A DNA stretch of 24,410 nt from JALZHR01 sp036389695 (GCA_036389695.1 DASVWG010000358.1:1-24410); one strand, 5' to 3'. Shown: positions 7,024-16,637, numbered from the stretch's first letter. The notes: generated by a model not told the origin, from the sequence alone. Numbers and translations: made by a program.

Positions 7024-9054
7024 ATGCAAATCGTGGAAACATCTGCATTGGTTCATCAAATCGGGTGGTCGCTGCTCCACTCATTATGGCAGGACGCTTT
7101 AATCGGGTCGGTGCTGGCTGCGCTTTTAAAACTCTTATCCCGCGCGAAACCGCAAAGCCGATATTTTATCGCCTGCGTCGCTTTAGCCGCGATGATTATT
7201 CTTCCGGTCATCACAGCTTATGTTTTACATACTCGCCAAACTGAAGCGCCCGGCATGGTAATCGATGATGATTCGACAGCCGTGACGAGTGTCTATTCCG
7301 GATTCCGAAACACCGGCGTTATCGAAAATGAAAGAATTGCCGGCACTCGAAAAATCAACTGGCTCAACCGGACGATTACCGAAACGCGAAACACGTCTGC
7401 GAGAGTCGAGAAATTTCTGCCCTGGCTGATTTTATTGTGGCTGGCTGGAGTCTTTATCTATGCAGTTAAATTAGGCGGCGGTTTATTCCGGGCGGCGAAT
7501 CTCCGGAAGCTGACGGTAAACGTCTCCAATCCAAAGCTGGACGCTCTGGTCAATGAATTAACCTCACGACTGTCAATCAAAAGGAAAATAAAAATATGCG
7601 AGTCATCTTTGATAAATGTTCCGATGACGATGGGCTGGATTTATCCTCTTATTCTCATCCCGCCGAGCAGTCTGTCGGGCTTGACGCCTTTTCAGCTGCA
7701 GACGATTATTTCCCATGAATTAATTCACATCAAACGCTGCGACTTTCTGATTAACTTTCTGCAGAGCGTCGCGGAAACCCTGCTTTTTTATCATCCTGCC
7801 GCCATTTGGGCATCACGCAGGATTCGCGAGGAACGAGAATATATTTGCGATGATTTAACTCTGGCTTTGTGCAGGGATTCAGTCGGCTACGCCCGCGCTT
7901 TGACCAAAGTTGCCAGATTCCAGAGGCAAGCCGAACAATTGGCGGTTGCGGCGACCGGCGGCGAATTAAAAGACAGAATCTATCGGCTCGTTTCTAATCC
8001 GCAAAATCCGGGTTCCGGTAAAAAGTCTATTTTGCCGAATGTTTGGGCGACGGTCGTCATTTCTCTTTTTCTCGCCATCACTTTTGGCGGATTGAAAGTT
8101 TTATCTAACAATAAAGAAGCCGGTTTGGAAAAACAATTGGTTGCCGGCGTTCGGGAAGCAGATAAAATTGGCGCGGAAAAAAGCAGCCTGACCGGCGAAT
8201 ACAAAGATGATGTATCAAAAGAAAATCCGCGCTTTCGCGAGGCTGCTTTACAGGCGCTTAAAGGTCACCGGGGAAGCGTTATCGTCATGAATCCCCGCAC
8301 CGGACAGGTTTATACAATTGTTAATCAGGACTGGGCTTTTCGCCGCGCGCGGTCGGCTGGCTCGACTTTTAAAATGATTACCGGTCTTGCCGGAAGCGAA
8401 GAAAACCAACTCGAAGAATCGAGTAAAGGATTCGGTTACAATTCTTCGACGCAGATGAATTTAGCTAAAGCGCTCGCCGTTTATAACAACGATTATTTCA
8501 AATCATTAGGACAAAGCCTTGGTTCCGGCACTCTTATTAAATATTCCAGACAATTCGGCTTAGGCGAAAAAACAGGGATTAACTATCCGGACGAAACCGG
8601 CGGATACGTTCCGGAAGAAATGGCTTCCGAACGCGGCGAATTGACCGGAGTAACCGGCGGAGATATTCAAATTACTCCTTTGCAGCTTGCCGTTTTTGTT
8701 TCAGCAATTTATAACGGCGGAAAAATATTGATTCCGCAGGCGGCAAACGGAAACGATTCGGTCACGCCGCAAGAGCGCGGAAATCTCTCAATCGGTGAAA
8801 GTTCTGTCGAGGAGCTCAAAAAAGGATTGCGGGCGGCAGTCGAAACCGGAACGGGCAAAAGAGCGCGGCAGGAAAATTATAAAGTCAGCGGAAAGACCGG
8901 CTCGATATCTAATAAAGAAACAAACATCGGATTGTTTGCCTCTTACGGAGCAAACCGCAATTCTGAAATGGTGGTAGTCGTAGTCTTAGAAGGAAAAAAT
9001 GTAATCGGGGCAGTCGCCGCCGAGGTTGCCGGAAAGATTTACGATTCCATTTAA
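7024..9054 (+). CDS. BlaR1/MecR1-like M56 peptidase fused to a PBP-type transpeptidase sensor domain
   Basis: This encodes 676 residues; AAGGA at the end of the upstream gene is its likely ribosome-binding site. Membrane helices are at ~15-38, 47-68, 131-151 and 340-360. The cytoplasmic M56 zinc-protease motif HELIH is at 231-235, with EREYICDD at 270-277 supplying the third ligand, as in BlaR1/MecR1, where the protease inactivates the BlaI/MecI repressor. After the last helix a periplasmic domain (~405-676) resembles class-B penicillin-binding proteins: NPRTGQVYTIV, active-site S447-TF-K450, FGLGEKTGINYP, GDIQITPLQLA and K624-T-G626. The usual SxN motif reads Y487-N-N489, so its serine is replaced. 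The ligand may be a beta-lactam or a cell-wall fragment (inference). Staphylococcal BlaR1 carries a class-D-beta-lactamase-like sensor, whereas this one looks more like FtsI/PbpA. Confidence 0.85.
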   Translation: MQIVETSALVHQIGWSLLHSLWQDALIGSVLAALLKLLSRAKPQSRYFIACVALAAMIILPVITAYVLHTRQTEAPGMVIDDDSTAVTSVYSGFRNTGVIENERIAGTRKINWLNRTITETRNTSARVEKFLPWLILLWLAGVFIYAVKLGGGLFRAANLRKLTVNVSNPKLDALVNELTSRLSIKRKIKICESSLINVPMTMGWIYPLILIPPSSLSGLTPFQLQTIISHELIHIKRCDFLINFLQSVAETLLFYHPAAIWASRRIREEREYICDDLTLALCRDSVGYARALTKVARFQRQAEQLAVAATGGELKDRIYRLVSNPQNPGSGKKSILPNVWATVVISLFLAITFGGLKVLSNNKEAGLEKQLVAGVREADKIGAEKSSLTGEYKDDVSKENPRFREAALQALKGHRGSVIVMNPRTGQVYTIVNQDWAFRRARSAGSTFKMITGLAGSEENQLEESSKGFGYNSSTQMNLAKALAVYNNDYFKSLGQSLGSGTLIKYSRQFGLGEKTGINYPDETGGYVPEEMASERGELTGVTGGDIQITPLQLAVFVSAIYNGGKILIPQAANGNDSVTPQERGNLSIGESSVEELKKGLRAAVETGTGKRARQENYKVSGKTGSISNKETNIGLFASYGANRNSEMVVVVVLEGKNVIGAVAAEVAGKIYDSI

Positions 9055-9635
9055 GGGTCTATTAAAAAGTGCCCCGAATAACATCAATCCTGCGGCAAGC
9101 TTCAATTTCATATCTTTCAGATTTACCCGCAATAAGCCGGTTTTAACTGCCCGCAACACTCTTCTTAATGTTCGGCTATCTTTCATCTTGACTTGAAATT
9201 TCCGGCTGTGATAACTTTTTACGCTAACAACATGAATTATCTCTTTTAGACTGCACAAAAGAAATTTTGAGGAATTATTCCGGCTGAAAATAACATTTTT
9301 GAGTTTCCGACTTATAGCAATACAAAGATTCGTAAAAGCCGCGAGTCGATTTTAATCAGCTGTATTTATAAGATTAATTTGTGAGCTGCCGAATCTGACT
9401 TTATAAAATTTGATTCTGAATCTAAAACAGTTTGCCTGACGGCTTACTCTCTAAACAAATAGTTTGGTTTAACGCTGGATGAAACACTTACAAACATACC
9501 TTTTCCCATTCCCCGGTATTAAGTTGTCATATCCTTAACTAAATCAAAATAAATCAAATTTCAAAAATTTAACCTTGTCTTTTCGGTATTTTGCTGATTG
9601 CAGAAACTATACACGTATCCAGAGGTAGAATTAGT
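9055..9635. other. Non-coding stretch between the sensor gene and the giant repeat protein
   Basis: No convincing gene is visible in these 580 bp. A minus-strand frame ending at 8986 contains a Lys/Arg/Leu-rich stretch (SRTLRRVLRAVKTGLLRV) from an ATG near 9184, but it runs antisense into the sensor gene, has no ribosome-binding site and matches nothing I recognise. It may be a decayed remnant or chance. I see no hairpin terminator directly after the stop at 9054. The right half is AT-rich and holds the promoter candidate at 9379-9407. Confidence 0.5.
9379..9407 (+). promoter_or_regulatory. Candidate promoter of the giant repeat protein
   Basis: TTGTGA (9379-9384, 4/6) and TATAAA (9402-9407, 5/6) are separated by 17 bp. 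The predicted start near 9414 would leave an untranslated leader of about 220 nt before the ATG at 9636. A nearer promoter is not obvious. Confidence 0.4.
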
Positions 9636-12600
9636 ATGTATTCCTTTTTTTCGACGCCTTTACTGCGTCTTTTAACCATCCTCGTCATTGTCTCTATACT
9701 TTTTCCTATAATCGGTTTCAGCTTTAGCCGAAAGACCTTCGGGGCGGAGAGCAGCCAGCCGGCACTTCGTCTTTTACCCGACAAATTATTAAAACAGCAG
9801 GTCGAGTTTTTAAAACAACGCGGCATCTCTTTCGACGAGACGACGGCGAAGAGTGAATCCGGCGGTGCCGGCTCGCAAGAGACTAAAAACGCACAGGACG
9901 GGCGCGACGCGGAGCTGCCGAAAAACGGAAATGCAAATATTGCGAATCAGCGGAATCAGGTTTCAGGCAAAGATTCGCCCGTCGTCGATTCGCCCGAAAC
10001 TCAACCTGCGCAGATAAATAAGAAGGTGGTCAGCCGCAAGCTAAGCGCCGGGAAAAGTTTTTCGGCGGTGAAGAATCTTCCTGATGCTGAAACTCTTCGC
10101 AATAAGACTGAAGCGGCGCCGGAGATACCGGCTCCTATTGCATCGACCGCCTGTTTGATTAGCACTGTAAACTGTCCGGCAAATAGAAATCATAACAATT
10201 TGCTGCAAAAAAGGACTTCGATAAGCAGTTCTTTGTCCGGCATTCTTCAACCCGGTTCAGTCTCTAACGCGACCGGCTTTTCATTTGACAATCTTCTCGC
10301 CTTTCATCAGCCGGGCAGCGACTTCTTCGCCTCAGACAATCCGACCGCGCCGGAAGAGCTGAAGCCGGGCGGAGGCGCTTCCGATAGAGCGGCTGGCGCG
10401 GATAATTTTTTCGCCGGTTTAAAGATATATAATGCCTCTGCTCCGACAGCGGCTTTCAGCGGCACGAGCGCTCTGCTTCTGCCGCCGGGCGGTAACGGAA
10501 AAATCTTCGATTTTGACGGTGACGGTAAAGCGGACGTCAGCGTTTGGCGACCGGACACCGGCGAATGGTTCGTGCTGCGAAGCTCGGACAGCAATTTTAT
10601 GGTGCAAAGCAATTTCGGGCTGGGTGCTCTGGGCGAGCGTATTGTCCCCGGCAATTATGACGGCGACACGAAAACAGACTACGCCTACTGGCGACAGAGC
10701 ACCGGCGTCTGGACAATCAAGCAAAGCTCCAATAATCAAATCGTCACTTACACGCTCGGGAAAGCGGGAGATATCCCCGTGCCGGGAGATTTCGACGGCG
10801 ACGGGAAAGTCGATGTCGCCGTGTTCCGCCCTTCGAGCGGTTCATGGCAATATCGCAAAAGTTCGGACGGAACGACTCAAACTCAACAATGGGGGCAGGA
10901 AACGGACGTTCCGGTAACGGGCGATTTTGACGGCGACGGGAAAACCGATTTCGCAGTCGTCAGGGCTTCAGACACAAACTGGTATATCCTGCAAAGCTCT
11001 AACGGAATGAACGCTATCCAGTGGGGCGCCGTCGGCGACCGGTTGGTTCCCGGAGATTATGACGGTGACGGAAAAACCGACGCCGCCGTGTGGCGGGCGA
11101 GTGATAATACCTGGTATATCCGTAAAAGCTCGACCGGCGTTATGCAGGCGCTCGCCTGGGGTATTTCGGCTGACTATCCGGTTCCGGCAGATTACGACGG
11201 CGACGGGAAAACCGACATCGCTATCTGGAGAACCTCGACCGGCGGCTGGTGGATTTCTAAAAGCATCGACGGCTCGCAGTATTACGTTCCTTTTGGCGCG
11301 GCGGGCGACATTCCCCTTCCGGTTTCGTACGTCTCGTATTTTTCTTTGTCAAATCAATCGCCGGTTGCCGAAGCCGGCGGTCCGTATACGGCTGCGGTGA
11401 ACACCGCTATCCAGCTCGACGGGCGCGGCTCGACCGATGCCGACGGGCAGATTTACGGCTATAACTGGAATTTCGGTGACGGCACGACCGGAACCGGCGG
11501 CACTCCCTCTCATATTTACTCGTCGCCCGGAACATACACAGTGAGTTTGACGGTGACTGACAATCAGGGTTTCGTCTCATCATCCGATACCTCGACCGTG
11601 ACGGTCATCGCCGCCGCCGCTGCAAGGCTCGACCCGTTCAATGCTGTCGGAAACGATAACATCATTTCAAGAAATTTTAACTGGAAAACGGGTCTTGCCG
11701 GTTTTCCCGGCAGAGCGGGCTTAACGACCGGGATCTCTCTTTCCTACAACTCTTTAGTCTGGGTGAAACAGAGTATCGGCGCGAATAGCTATATGGTTTT
11801 CGACCCGGACAACGGATTTCCGGGACCGGGTTTTCGGATGGGAATGCCGGTTATCGAAAAACGTCACTTTAATTCCGAGACCGGCAAATATGGCTACCTG
11901 ATGATTACGGAAAGCGGCAGCCGCGTGGAATTCAGACAGGTTCTCGCCAGCAATATTTACGAAACGGCTGATTCATCATATACGCAGCTTATCGATTCAG
12001 GCACGAGCCTTCTGGTTCGCCTTACCGACGGTACTCAATACAGCTATCAACTGCTCGGAAATTCGTTCCAGTGCGTGCAGGTCAAGGACAATAACGGCAA
12101 TTTTGTGACCTTCAGCTACAATAGCTTTAATAGATTGTCGCAGATTACCGACACGCTCGGACGCGTCCTGGCGGTTAATTATGACGCATACGGAAATCCT
12201 CTCTCGATAGCTCAAAATTACAGCGGCGGACAAAGAATTTATGCGACCTTCGGCTATGAATTGAAGACGATTAACACGAACTTTTCGGGAATGACGGTCA
12301 TCGGACCCAAGAACAACTCGCAAATTACGGTTTTGAAACAAGTCGGTTTCGACGACGGGTCGTATTATCAATTTAATTACAACACCTACGGGCAGGTCTA
12401 TCAAATCGACAGCTTTGCCGCTGACGGGCATAAGCTTAACCATATCAAATACAATCTGGAATCGCCGGGAACACAGAGCGATTGCCCGCGCTTTACCGTC
12501 ATAGAATCCTACGCCGAAGACTGGACGACCGCCACCACGAGCATAGAGGCTCCGGTTCCGGCAACCTGGACTATGCCCGATACGAATCAATCCGAATCAG

Positions 12601-15600
12601 GGTTAGTCAGTGCCGTGACGGCTCCGAACGGCGTAACGGATTATTACTATTATCACAGTCAGGGATGGGACAAAGCGCTGCCGATGTTAAGTGAAACGTG
12701 GGCGACTGTCGGCAGCCTGCAGGTGTTGACACGACAGCGCTGGGCGACAACGCGGCTGACGCAGGACGACACTACGCTTTCCTACCCTAAAAACCCCCGC
12801 CTGATATCAAAGGCGGTCGGCGATTCAGGCAGCACGCGCAAAAGCAGTATTTCCTACACGAGCTTCACTTTGCCGAGCGGAACGGTGATGTCTCTGCCCA
12901 ATGACTCGCTCGAGTATAATTCCGACGGGACGACCGTCTACCGGCACGGGCAAATCGATTACAACTTTAACAGCGAATATGTCAATCGCTATATTATCGG
13001 TCTGCCGAGTGAAACCCGTGTTTATGCGGGCGCCGGAACAAGCAGCTTGCAGGACAGAACTTCCTTCGGCTATGACGAAGAAACATTAAACAATCTGCCG
13101 AATATTATTCAGCACGATTCGGCTAATTACGGCGCCAGCTCGCAGTGGCGCGCCAATCTGACAAGCGTCAGAAGATGGAATGCTATTAACGCCTCGGAAT
13201 CGACCGTTAACCGCACCGGCTATAATATCGCCGGCACGCCCGCCTGGACGCAGGACCCGGTTCAGGACGCCGCTCACCGGCAACAGGTAAGTTACAACGA
13301 CAATTTCAGCGACGGAATCAATCGTAATACTTACGCCTACCCGACGACCGTGACCGACCCTGACGGCTACACCGCAAATTCCAAATACCATTTTCTGAAC
13401 GGCTTGGTTAGCGAAATTCAAGGTCCTCGCGCCGGACAGACGAGCAATAGCGTGCGCGGAGTTATCAGCAAAACGTATTATGACGCGATTGACCGACGGC
13501 AAAAGACGGAAACGCTATTGCCGGACGGAACCCCGACCGGTGCCTATACCCGCTATGAATATTTAGATTCGATGAAAGCGGTCAAAACATTCACGAAATT
13601 GGACGGTACCTTAGCCGAAGCCTATATGCTGACCGTTCTGGACGGTCACGGCAGAACCAGAGCGAGCGCTATGGATTTGCCGAACAGCACTGGCGGATAC
13701 AGCGGGCGAATATTTTTGTATGACAATATGGGGCGCAACTGGAAAACGGCTCTGCCCGCCGAAACCTCTGCCGCCGGAAATCCGAACGGCTGGACGGCGA
13801 CAGGCGACGACGCGGCGAACGGCTGGCTCTACACAACGGAAACTTTTGATTGGAAGGGTCGCGTATTGAAAACCACCAATACGGACGGCACTACTAAAGA
13901 AAGATTCTATTACGGCTGCGGCTGCGCCGGCGGAAATACGGTTGTTCTGCGCGACGAGATTGGTCGCCGGCAAAAATTGACATTTGATATTTTCGGTCGC
14001 CCTTATAAATCTCAGGCTCTACAGATACAACCCAAATCCGAGCCGCTTAACGGCAGCGGCGTCCCGTATACAACGACAATTGAGACCTATAATATTCACG
14101 ACCAGCTTCTCAGCTCGACTATTCACGCCGAAACGGAAACCAGCAACATAGTCAGCCAGCAGACAACCGTCGAATACGACGGTTACGGGAGAATCTGGAA
14201 AAATCACCAGCCCGAGCAAAAAAACAGCAGCGGCGCGCCTTTATATTCCGAAATAACTTACTATAACGACGATACGATTCAAAGCGTAAAAGACGCCAGA
14301 GGAACGATTCGCACGCTGACCTACGGCTATCGTAAGCAGCTTTTGCAGGCATCATATACTACAGTCGGAAATATTCCGGCAGTTTCGCCGACAACTTTCC
14401 AGTACGATGCTTTAGGGAACCGGACCAGTATGGTCGATGAAGAAGGCTCTTTAACTTTCACCTTCAATATGCTTTCGCAGCTGACTCAGGAAACGCGCGT
14501 ATTCAGCGACATAAACAGGACTATCTCCAGAAACTATACCTATAATGGCGCCAGCCTGTTAACCGGAGTACTCGACCCGGACGGCAATAATTTACTGAAT
14601 GCGACTTATGAGTATGATAAAACGGGACGCCTGACGCAGGTCAACGGCGGCGGCTACGGAAATCTGCCGCAGAATCAGCCGCTGATTTCCAACATCACCT
14701 ATCGAGCCTTCGGCGCATTAAAACAACAGACTCAGGGAAACGGCTTAAATCTGACGATGGAGTATAACAATCGCCTGCAGCCGAGCCGTTATGAATTGAA
14801 AAACAGCTCGAATCAGATGCTGATGGCTAAAACCTACCAATATGAAACGAGTCCGAACGCCGGCGACAACGACGGGCGAGTAAAACAGTCAACCGATTTG
14901 GTCAATAGTAAACTAACTCGTAAATACACTTTCGATTTTGTCGGCAGAATGAGCAGCGCCAAAGCCGGAAACACTATAGTTTCCAATAATTCCGCTAACG
15001 GATACACTGATGGTCCTTTCGAGCAGACTTACATCTACAACCACTTCAGCAATATGGCGCAGGACACCGAGCGCATCTGGTTTAGCAACGGTTTTTGTAC
15101 TAATTGCCCGTCGATAGTAAATCACTATCAGGCTCCTATCGATAATCGAAACACCTATCCGGGCTGGAGCTATGACGATGACGGGCGTTTGGCGGTCAAT
15201 CCCGCCGGAGGCACCAACCAATATAATTACTATACTTATGATGCGATGGGCAGGCTTCGCCTCGTCGATGAGCCGAATATCGACCGAAGGTATGACTATG
15301 ACGGCAACGGCGAAAGATTGAGTTATTCCGAAAACGGCGTGAAAAAGGTCTTTTATTTCAAATCGTCGGTCATCGGAAAAGATATCGTGGAGCTTAACGG
15401 CGCGGGAAATGTAATCAGATCTTATGTTTATACTCCCGCCGGACAGAGAATCGCCAAACAGGAAAACCTTGAAATCATCTGGCATAATCAGGACGTCGCC
15501 GGTGAAAGCGCGCGCGAGTCCGACATCGGCGGAAGCAGTCTGAATTCACTGACCAGCCCGCTGTCGCAGCGGGTCGAACTGGACCCGCTCGGAAACGATA

Positions 15601-16637
15601 CGAACAATTCGTCCGCCTATAATTACAGCGGCAGCACGACCGACAATAACGGCAGCCCGACAAGTTATTATAATTACGGCAATGCGCCGCACGGAGCCTC
15701 CTGGTGGATGGCTTTCGTTGACGTGGCGGGGATGATTTGGAGTTCCGGCTTTCCGCAGCTGGTCGGCTGGGAGGAATATTATACGAGACGTGACGGCACG
15801 CCCGTTGTTATTCCGCACAACGCAGGCTGGGATACGAGCCTCGCCGAAGGGGCTTATCGTCCGGTTTACCAGACGCCGGATGTCAACTTTCTTGTTTTAA
15901 ATTATTTAAATACGGCAACTAATACAGTAACGCCGCCTGAGAAAAAATGTAGAGATGTTATCGGTCTTTCCGACCAATCTACTGAAGAAGGCGCTCTCGC
16001 GAGACTGGCTTTTCTGGAAGCCACCGATTTTCAAACGTTTTTCAAGGGAATATATCCGACTCAATGGAGTCGGGACAATAAAGGCAAATTAGTCAGGTCG
16101 GACGCGAATGTCAGTGAAGTTGGTCTCCAGACCGCCTACAATTTACAGATGCGGGAGATGCAGGCAGTCGTCGCGACTGTATATAATATCCAGAGTTTTA
16201 TTCAGACGTATCCTAGCAGTTCTTACCCGGACGCTGCCTACACAGGGTTTCCGTCGAGCGGAAACCTGCTTGATATAATTTACTCGAAGGGCGGCAGAAA
16301 CACGCAGTATGAAGGTTTTTCGACTGACGCAGCCGGAAATTACGCCATCTCTAAATCCAAAAGTGATAAAATTGAAAATGCCCTGAACAGCAATGAAAAC
16401 AGCGCCTCTTGCTCTAAGCTGCGTAGCGCTCTGAACGCTGCCAGGGATATAATGCGAGACGGCGTTCCGGATAATTTAAAAGGCGTCGTCGGAATTCGGA
16501 CTGCCAACACCGGGTCATCCGGAAAAAATTATGAAAAGGCATTTCAGCTGGACTGGTCGGGCAATATATTTTACAGGTTCAGGCAAAGCTATATAGATTC
16601 GATACTTAAATCGAGCCAACGCGTCAGGCGCAGGTGA
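9636..16637 (+). CDS. Giant FG-GAP / PKD / RHS (YD-repeat) surface protein with putative SleB-like hydrolase C-terminus
   Basis: This encodes 2333 residues from ATG 9636, preceded by AGAGGT at good spacing; an upstream in-frame ATG at 9591 is less likely. An N-terminal signal or anchor segment (STPLLRLLTILVIVSILFP) leads into a ~260-residue Ala/Ser/Pro-rich region. Six FG-GAP-like repeats (~292-560, DxDGDGKTD) follow, then a PKD domain (573-660: SPVAEAGGPYTAAVN, WNFGDG, YTVSLTVTDNQG), then a long YD/RHS region (~665-1990: LGRVLAVNYDAYGNPLSI, YDAMGRLRLVDEP, YDYDGNGERLSY). YGCGCAGGN at 1426-1434 is a motif I associate with Blastocatellia RHS-like proteins. The classical RHS-core ending is absent; VELDPLGNDTN stands near its place. 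The last ~300 residues resemble SleB/Hydrolase_2 murein hydrolases: ALARLAFLEAT with E2128 as possible catalytic Glu, MQAVVATVYNIQ, then NLLDIIYSKGGRNTQYEGFS. The hydrolase assignment is tentative; the overall architecture is secure. Confidence 0.85.
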   Translation: MYSFFSTPLLRLLTILVIVSILFPIIGFSFSRKTFGAESSQPALRLLPDKLLKQQVEFLKQRGISFDETTAKSESGGAGSQETKNAQDGRDAELPKNGNANIANQRNQVSGKDSPVVDSPETQPAQINKKVVSRKLSAGKSFSAVKNLPDAETLRNKTEAAPEIPAPIASTACLISTVNCPANRNHNNLLQKRTSISSSLSGILQPGSVSNATGFSFDNLLAFHQPGSDFFASDNPTAPEELKPGGGASDRAAGADNFFAGLKIYNASAPTAAFSGTSALLLPPGGNGKIFDFDGDGKADVSVWRPDTGEWFVLRSSDSNFMVQSNFGLGALGERIVPGNYDGDTKTDYAYWRQSTGVWTIKQSSNNQIVTYTLGKAGDIPVPGDFDGDGKVDVAVFRPSSGSWQYRKSSDGTTQTQQWGQETDVPVTGDFDGDGKTDFAVVRASDTNWYILQSSNGMNAIQWGAVGDRLVPGDYDGDGKTDAAVWRASDNTWYIRKSSTGVMQALAWGISADYPVPADYDGDGKTDIAIWRTSTGGWWISKSIDGSQYYVPFGAAGDIPLPVSYVSYFSLSNQSPVAEAGGPYTAAVNTAIQLDGRGSTDADGQIYGYNWNFGDGTTGTGGTPSHIYSSPGTYTVSLTVTDNQGFVSSSDTSTVTVIAAAAARLDPFNAVGNDNIISRNFNWKTGLAGFPGRAGLTTGISLSYNSLVWVKQSIGANSYMVFDPDNGFPGPGFRMGMPVIEKRHFNSETGKYGYLMITESGSRVEFRQVLASNIYETADSSYTQLIDSGTSLLVRLTDGTQYSYQLLGNSFQCVQVKDNNGNFVTFSYNSFNRLSQITDTLGRVLAVNYDAYGNPLSIAQNYSGGQRIYATFGYELKTINTNFSGMTVIGPKNNSQITVLKQVGFDDGSYYQFNYNTYGQVYQIDSFAADGHKLNHIKYNLESPGTQSDCPRFTVIESYAEDWTTATTSIEAPVPATWTMPDTNQSESGLVSAVTAPNGVTDYYYYHSQGWDKALPMLSETWATVGSLQVLTRQRWATTRLTQDDTTLSYPKNPRLISKAVGDSGSTRKSSISYTSFTLPSGTVMSLPNDSLEYNSDGTTVYRHGQIDYNFNSEYVNRYIIGLPSETRVYAGAGTSSLQDRTSFGYDEETLNNLPNIIQHDSANYGASSQWRANLTSVRRWNAINASESTVNRTGYNIAGTPAWTQDPVQDAAHRQQVSYNDNFSDGINRNTYAYPTTVTDPDGYTANSKYHFLNGLVSEIQGPRAGQTSNSVRGVISKTYYDAIDRRQKTETLLPDGTPTGAYTRYEYLDSMKAVKTFTKLDGTLAEAYMLTVLDGHGRTRASAMDLPNSTGGYSGRIFLYDNMGRNWKTALPAETSAAGNPNGWTATGDDAANGWLYTTETFDWKGRVLKTTNTDGTTKERFYYGCGCAGGNTVVLRDEIGRRQKLTFDIFGRPYKSQALQIQPKSEPLNGSGVPYTTTIETYNIHDQLLSSTIHAETETSNIVSQQTTVEYDGYGRIWKNHQPEQKNSSGAPLYSEITYYNDDTIQSVKDARGTIRTLTYGYRKQLLQASYTTVGNIPAVSPTTFQYDALGNRTSMVDEEGSLTFTFNMLSQLTQETRVFSDINRTISRNYTYNGASLLTGVLDPDGNNLLNATYEYDKTGRLTQVNGGGYGNLPQNQPLISNITYRAFGALKQQTQGNGLNLTMEYNNRLQPSRYELKNSSNQMLMAKTYQYETSPNAGDNDGRVKQSTDLVNSKLTRKYTFDFVGRMSSAKAGNTIVSNNSANGYTDGPFEQTYIYNHFSNMAQDTERIWFSNGFCTNCPSIVNHYQAPIDNRNTYPGWSYDDDGRLAVNPAGGTNQYNYYTYDAMGRLRLVDEPNIDRRYDYDGNGERLSYSENGVKKVFYFKSSVIGKDIVELNGAGNVIRSYVYTPAGQRIAKQENLEIIWHNQDVAGESARESDIGGSSLNSLTSPLSQRVELDPLGNDTNNSSAYNYSGSTTDNNGSPTSYYNYGNAPHGASWWMAFVDVAGMIWSSGFPQLVGWEEYYTRRDGTPVVIPHNAGWDTSLAEGAYRPVYQTPDVNFLVLNYLNTATNTVTPPEKKCRDVIGLSDQSTEEGALARLAFLEATDFQTFFKGIYPTQWSRDNKGKLVRSDANVSEVGLQTAYNLQMREMQAVVATVYNIQSFIQTYPSSSYPDAAYTGFPSSGNLLDIIYSKGGRNTQYEGFSTDAAGNYAISKSKSDKIENALNSNENSASCSKLRSALNAARDIMRDGVPDNLKGVVGIRTANTGSSGKNYEKAFQLDWSGNIFYRFRQSYIDSILKSSQRVRRR
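10503..11330 (+). repeat. Tandem FG-GAP/VCBS-like repeats within the giant protein
   Basis: Six repeats begin with the Ca-binding-like signature (F/N/D)(F/Y)DGDxKxD and continue with (V/I)xxxRxxxxxWyixxSs. The last four are spaced 133-135 bp apart, and the nucleotide sequence around each signature is strongly conserved (GACGGCGACGGGAAAACCGA in several copies). This is consistent with tandem duplication. Such blades build an extracellular beta-propeller. Confidence 0.85.

Noticed and set aside
8986..9258. Minus-strand 90-codon frame overlapping the 3' end of the sensor gene
   Set aside because: It has no ribosome-binding site, overlaps the conserved C-terminus of the sensor gene in antisense, and has no recognised family. 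It is mentioned only as a possible remnant.
9591..9635. Upstream ATG at 9591 as start of the giant repeat protein
   Set aside because: The ATG at 9636 has AGAGGT at proper spacing and gives a cleaner signal segment; the upstream start has no ribosome-binding site.
10503..11330. Repeat array considered as a CRISPR-like or intergenic tandem repeat
   Set aside because: The repeats lie in frame inside a coding sequence and encode FG-GAP-like blades with codon-level variation, so they are protein repeats.
11997..12590. Long antisense frames inside the giant repeat protein (also 14913-15485 and 13086-13502)
   Set aside because: They are antisense to a continuous YD-repeat coding frame and arise from its codon bias; no domain or ribosome-binding site supports them.
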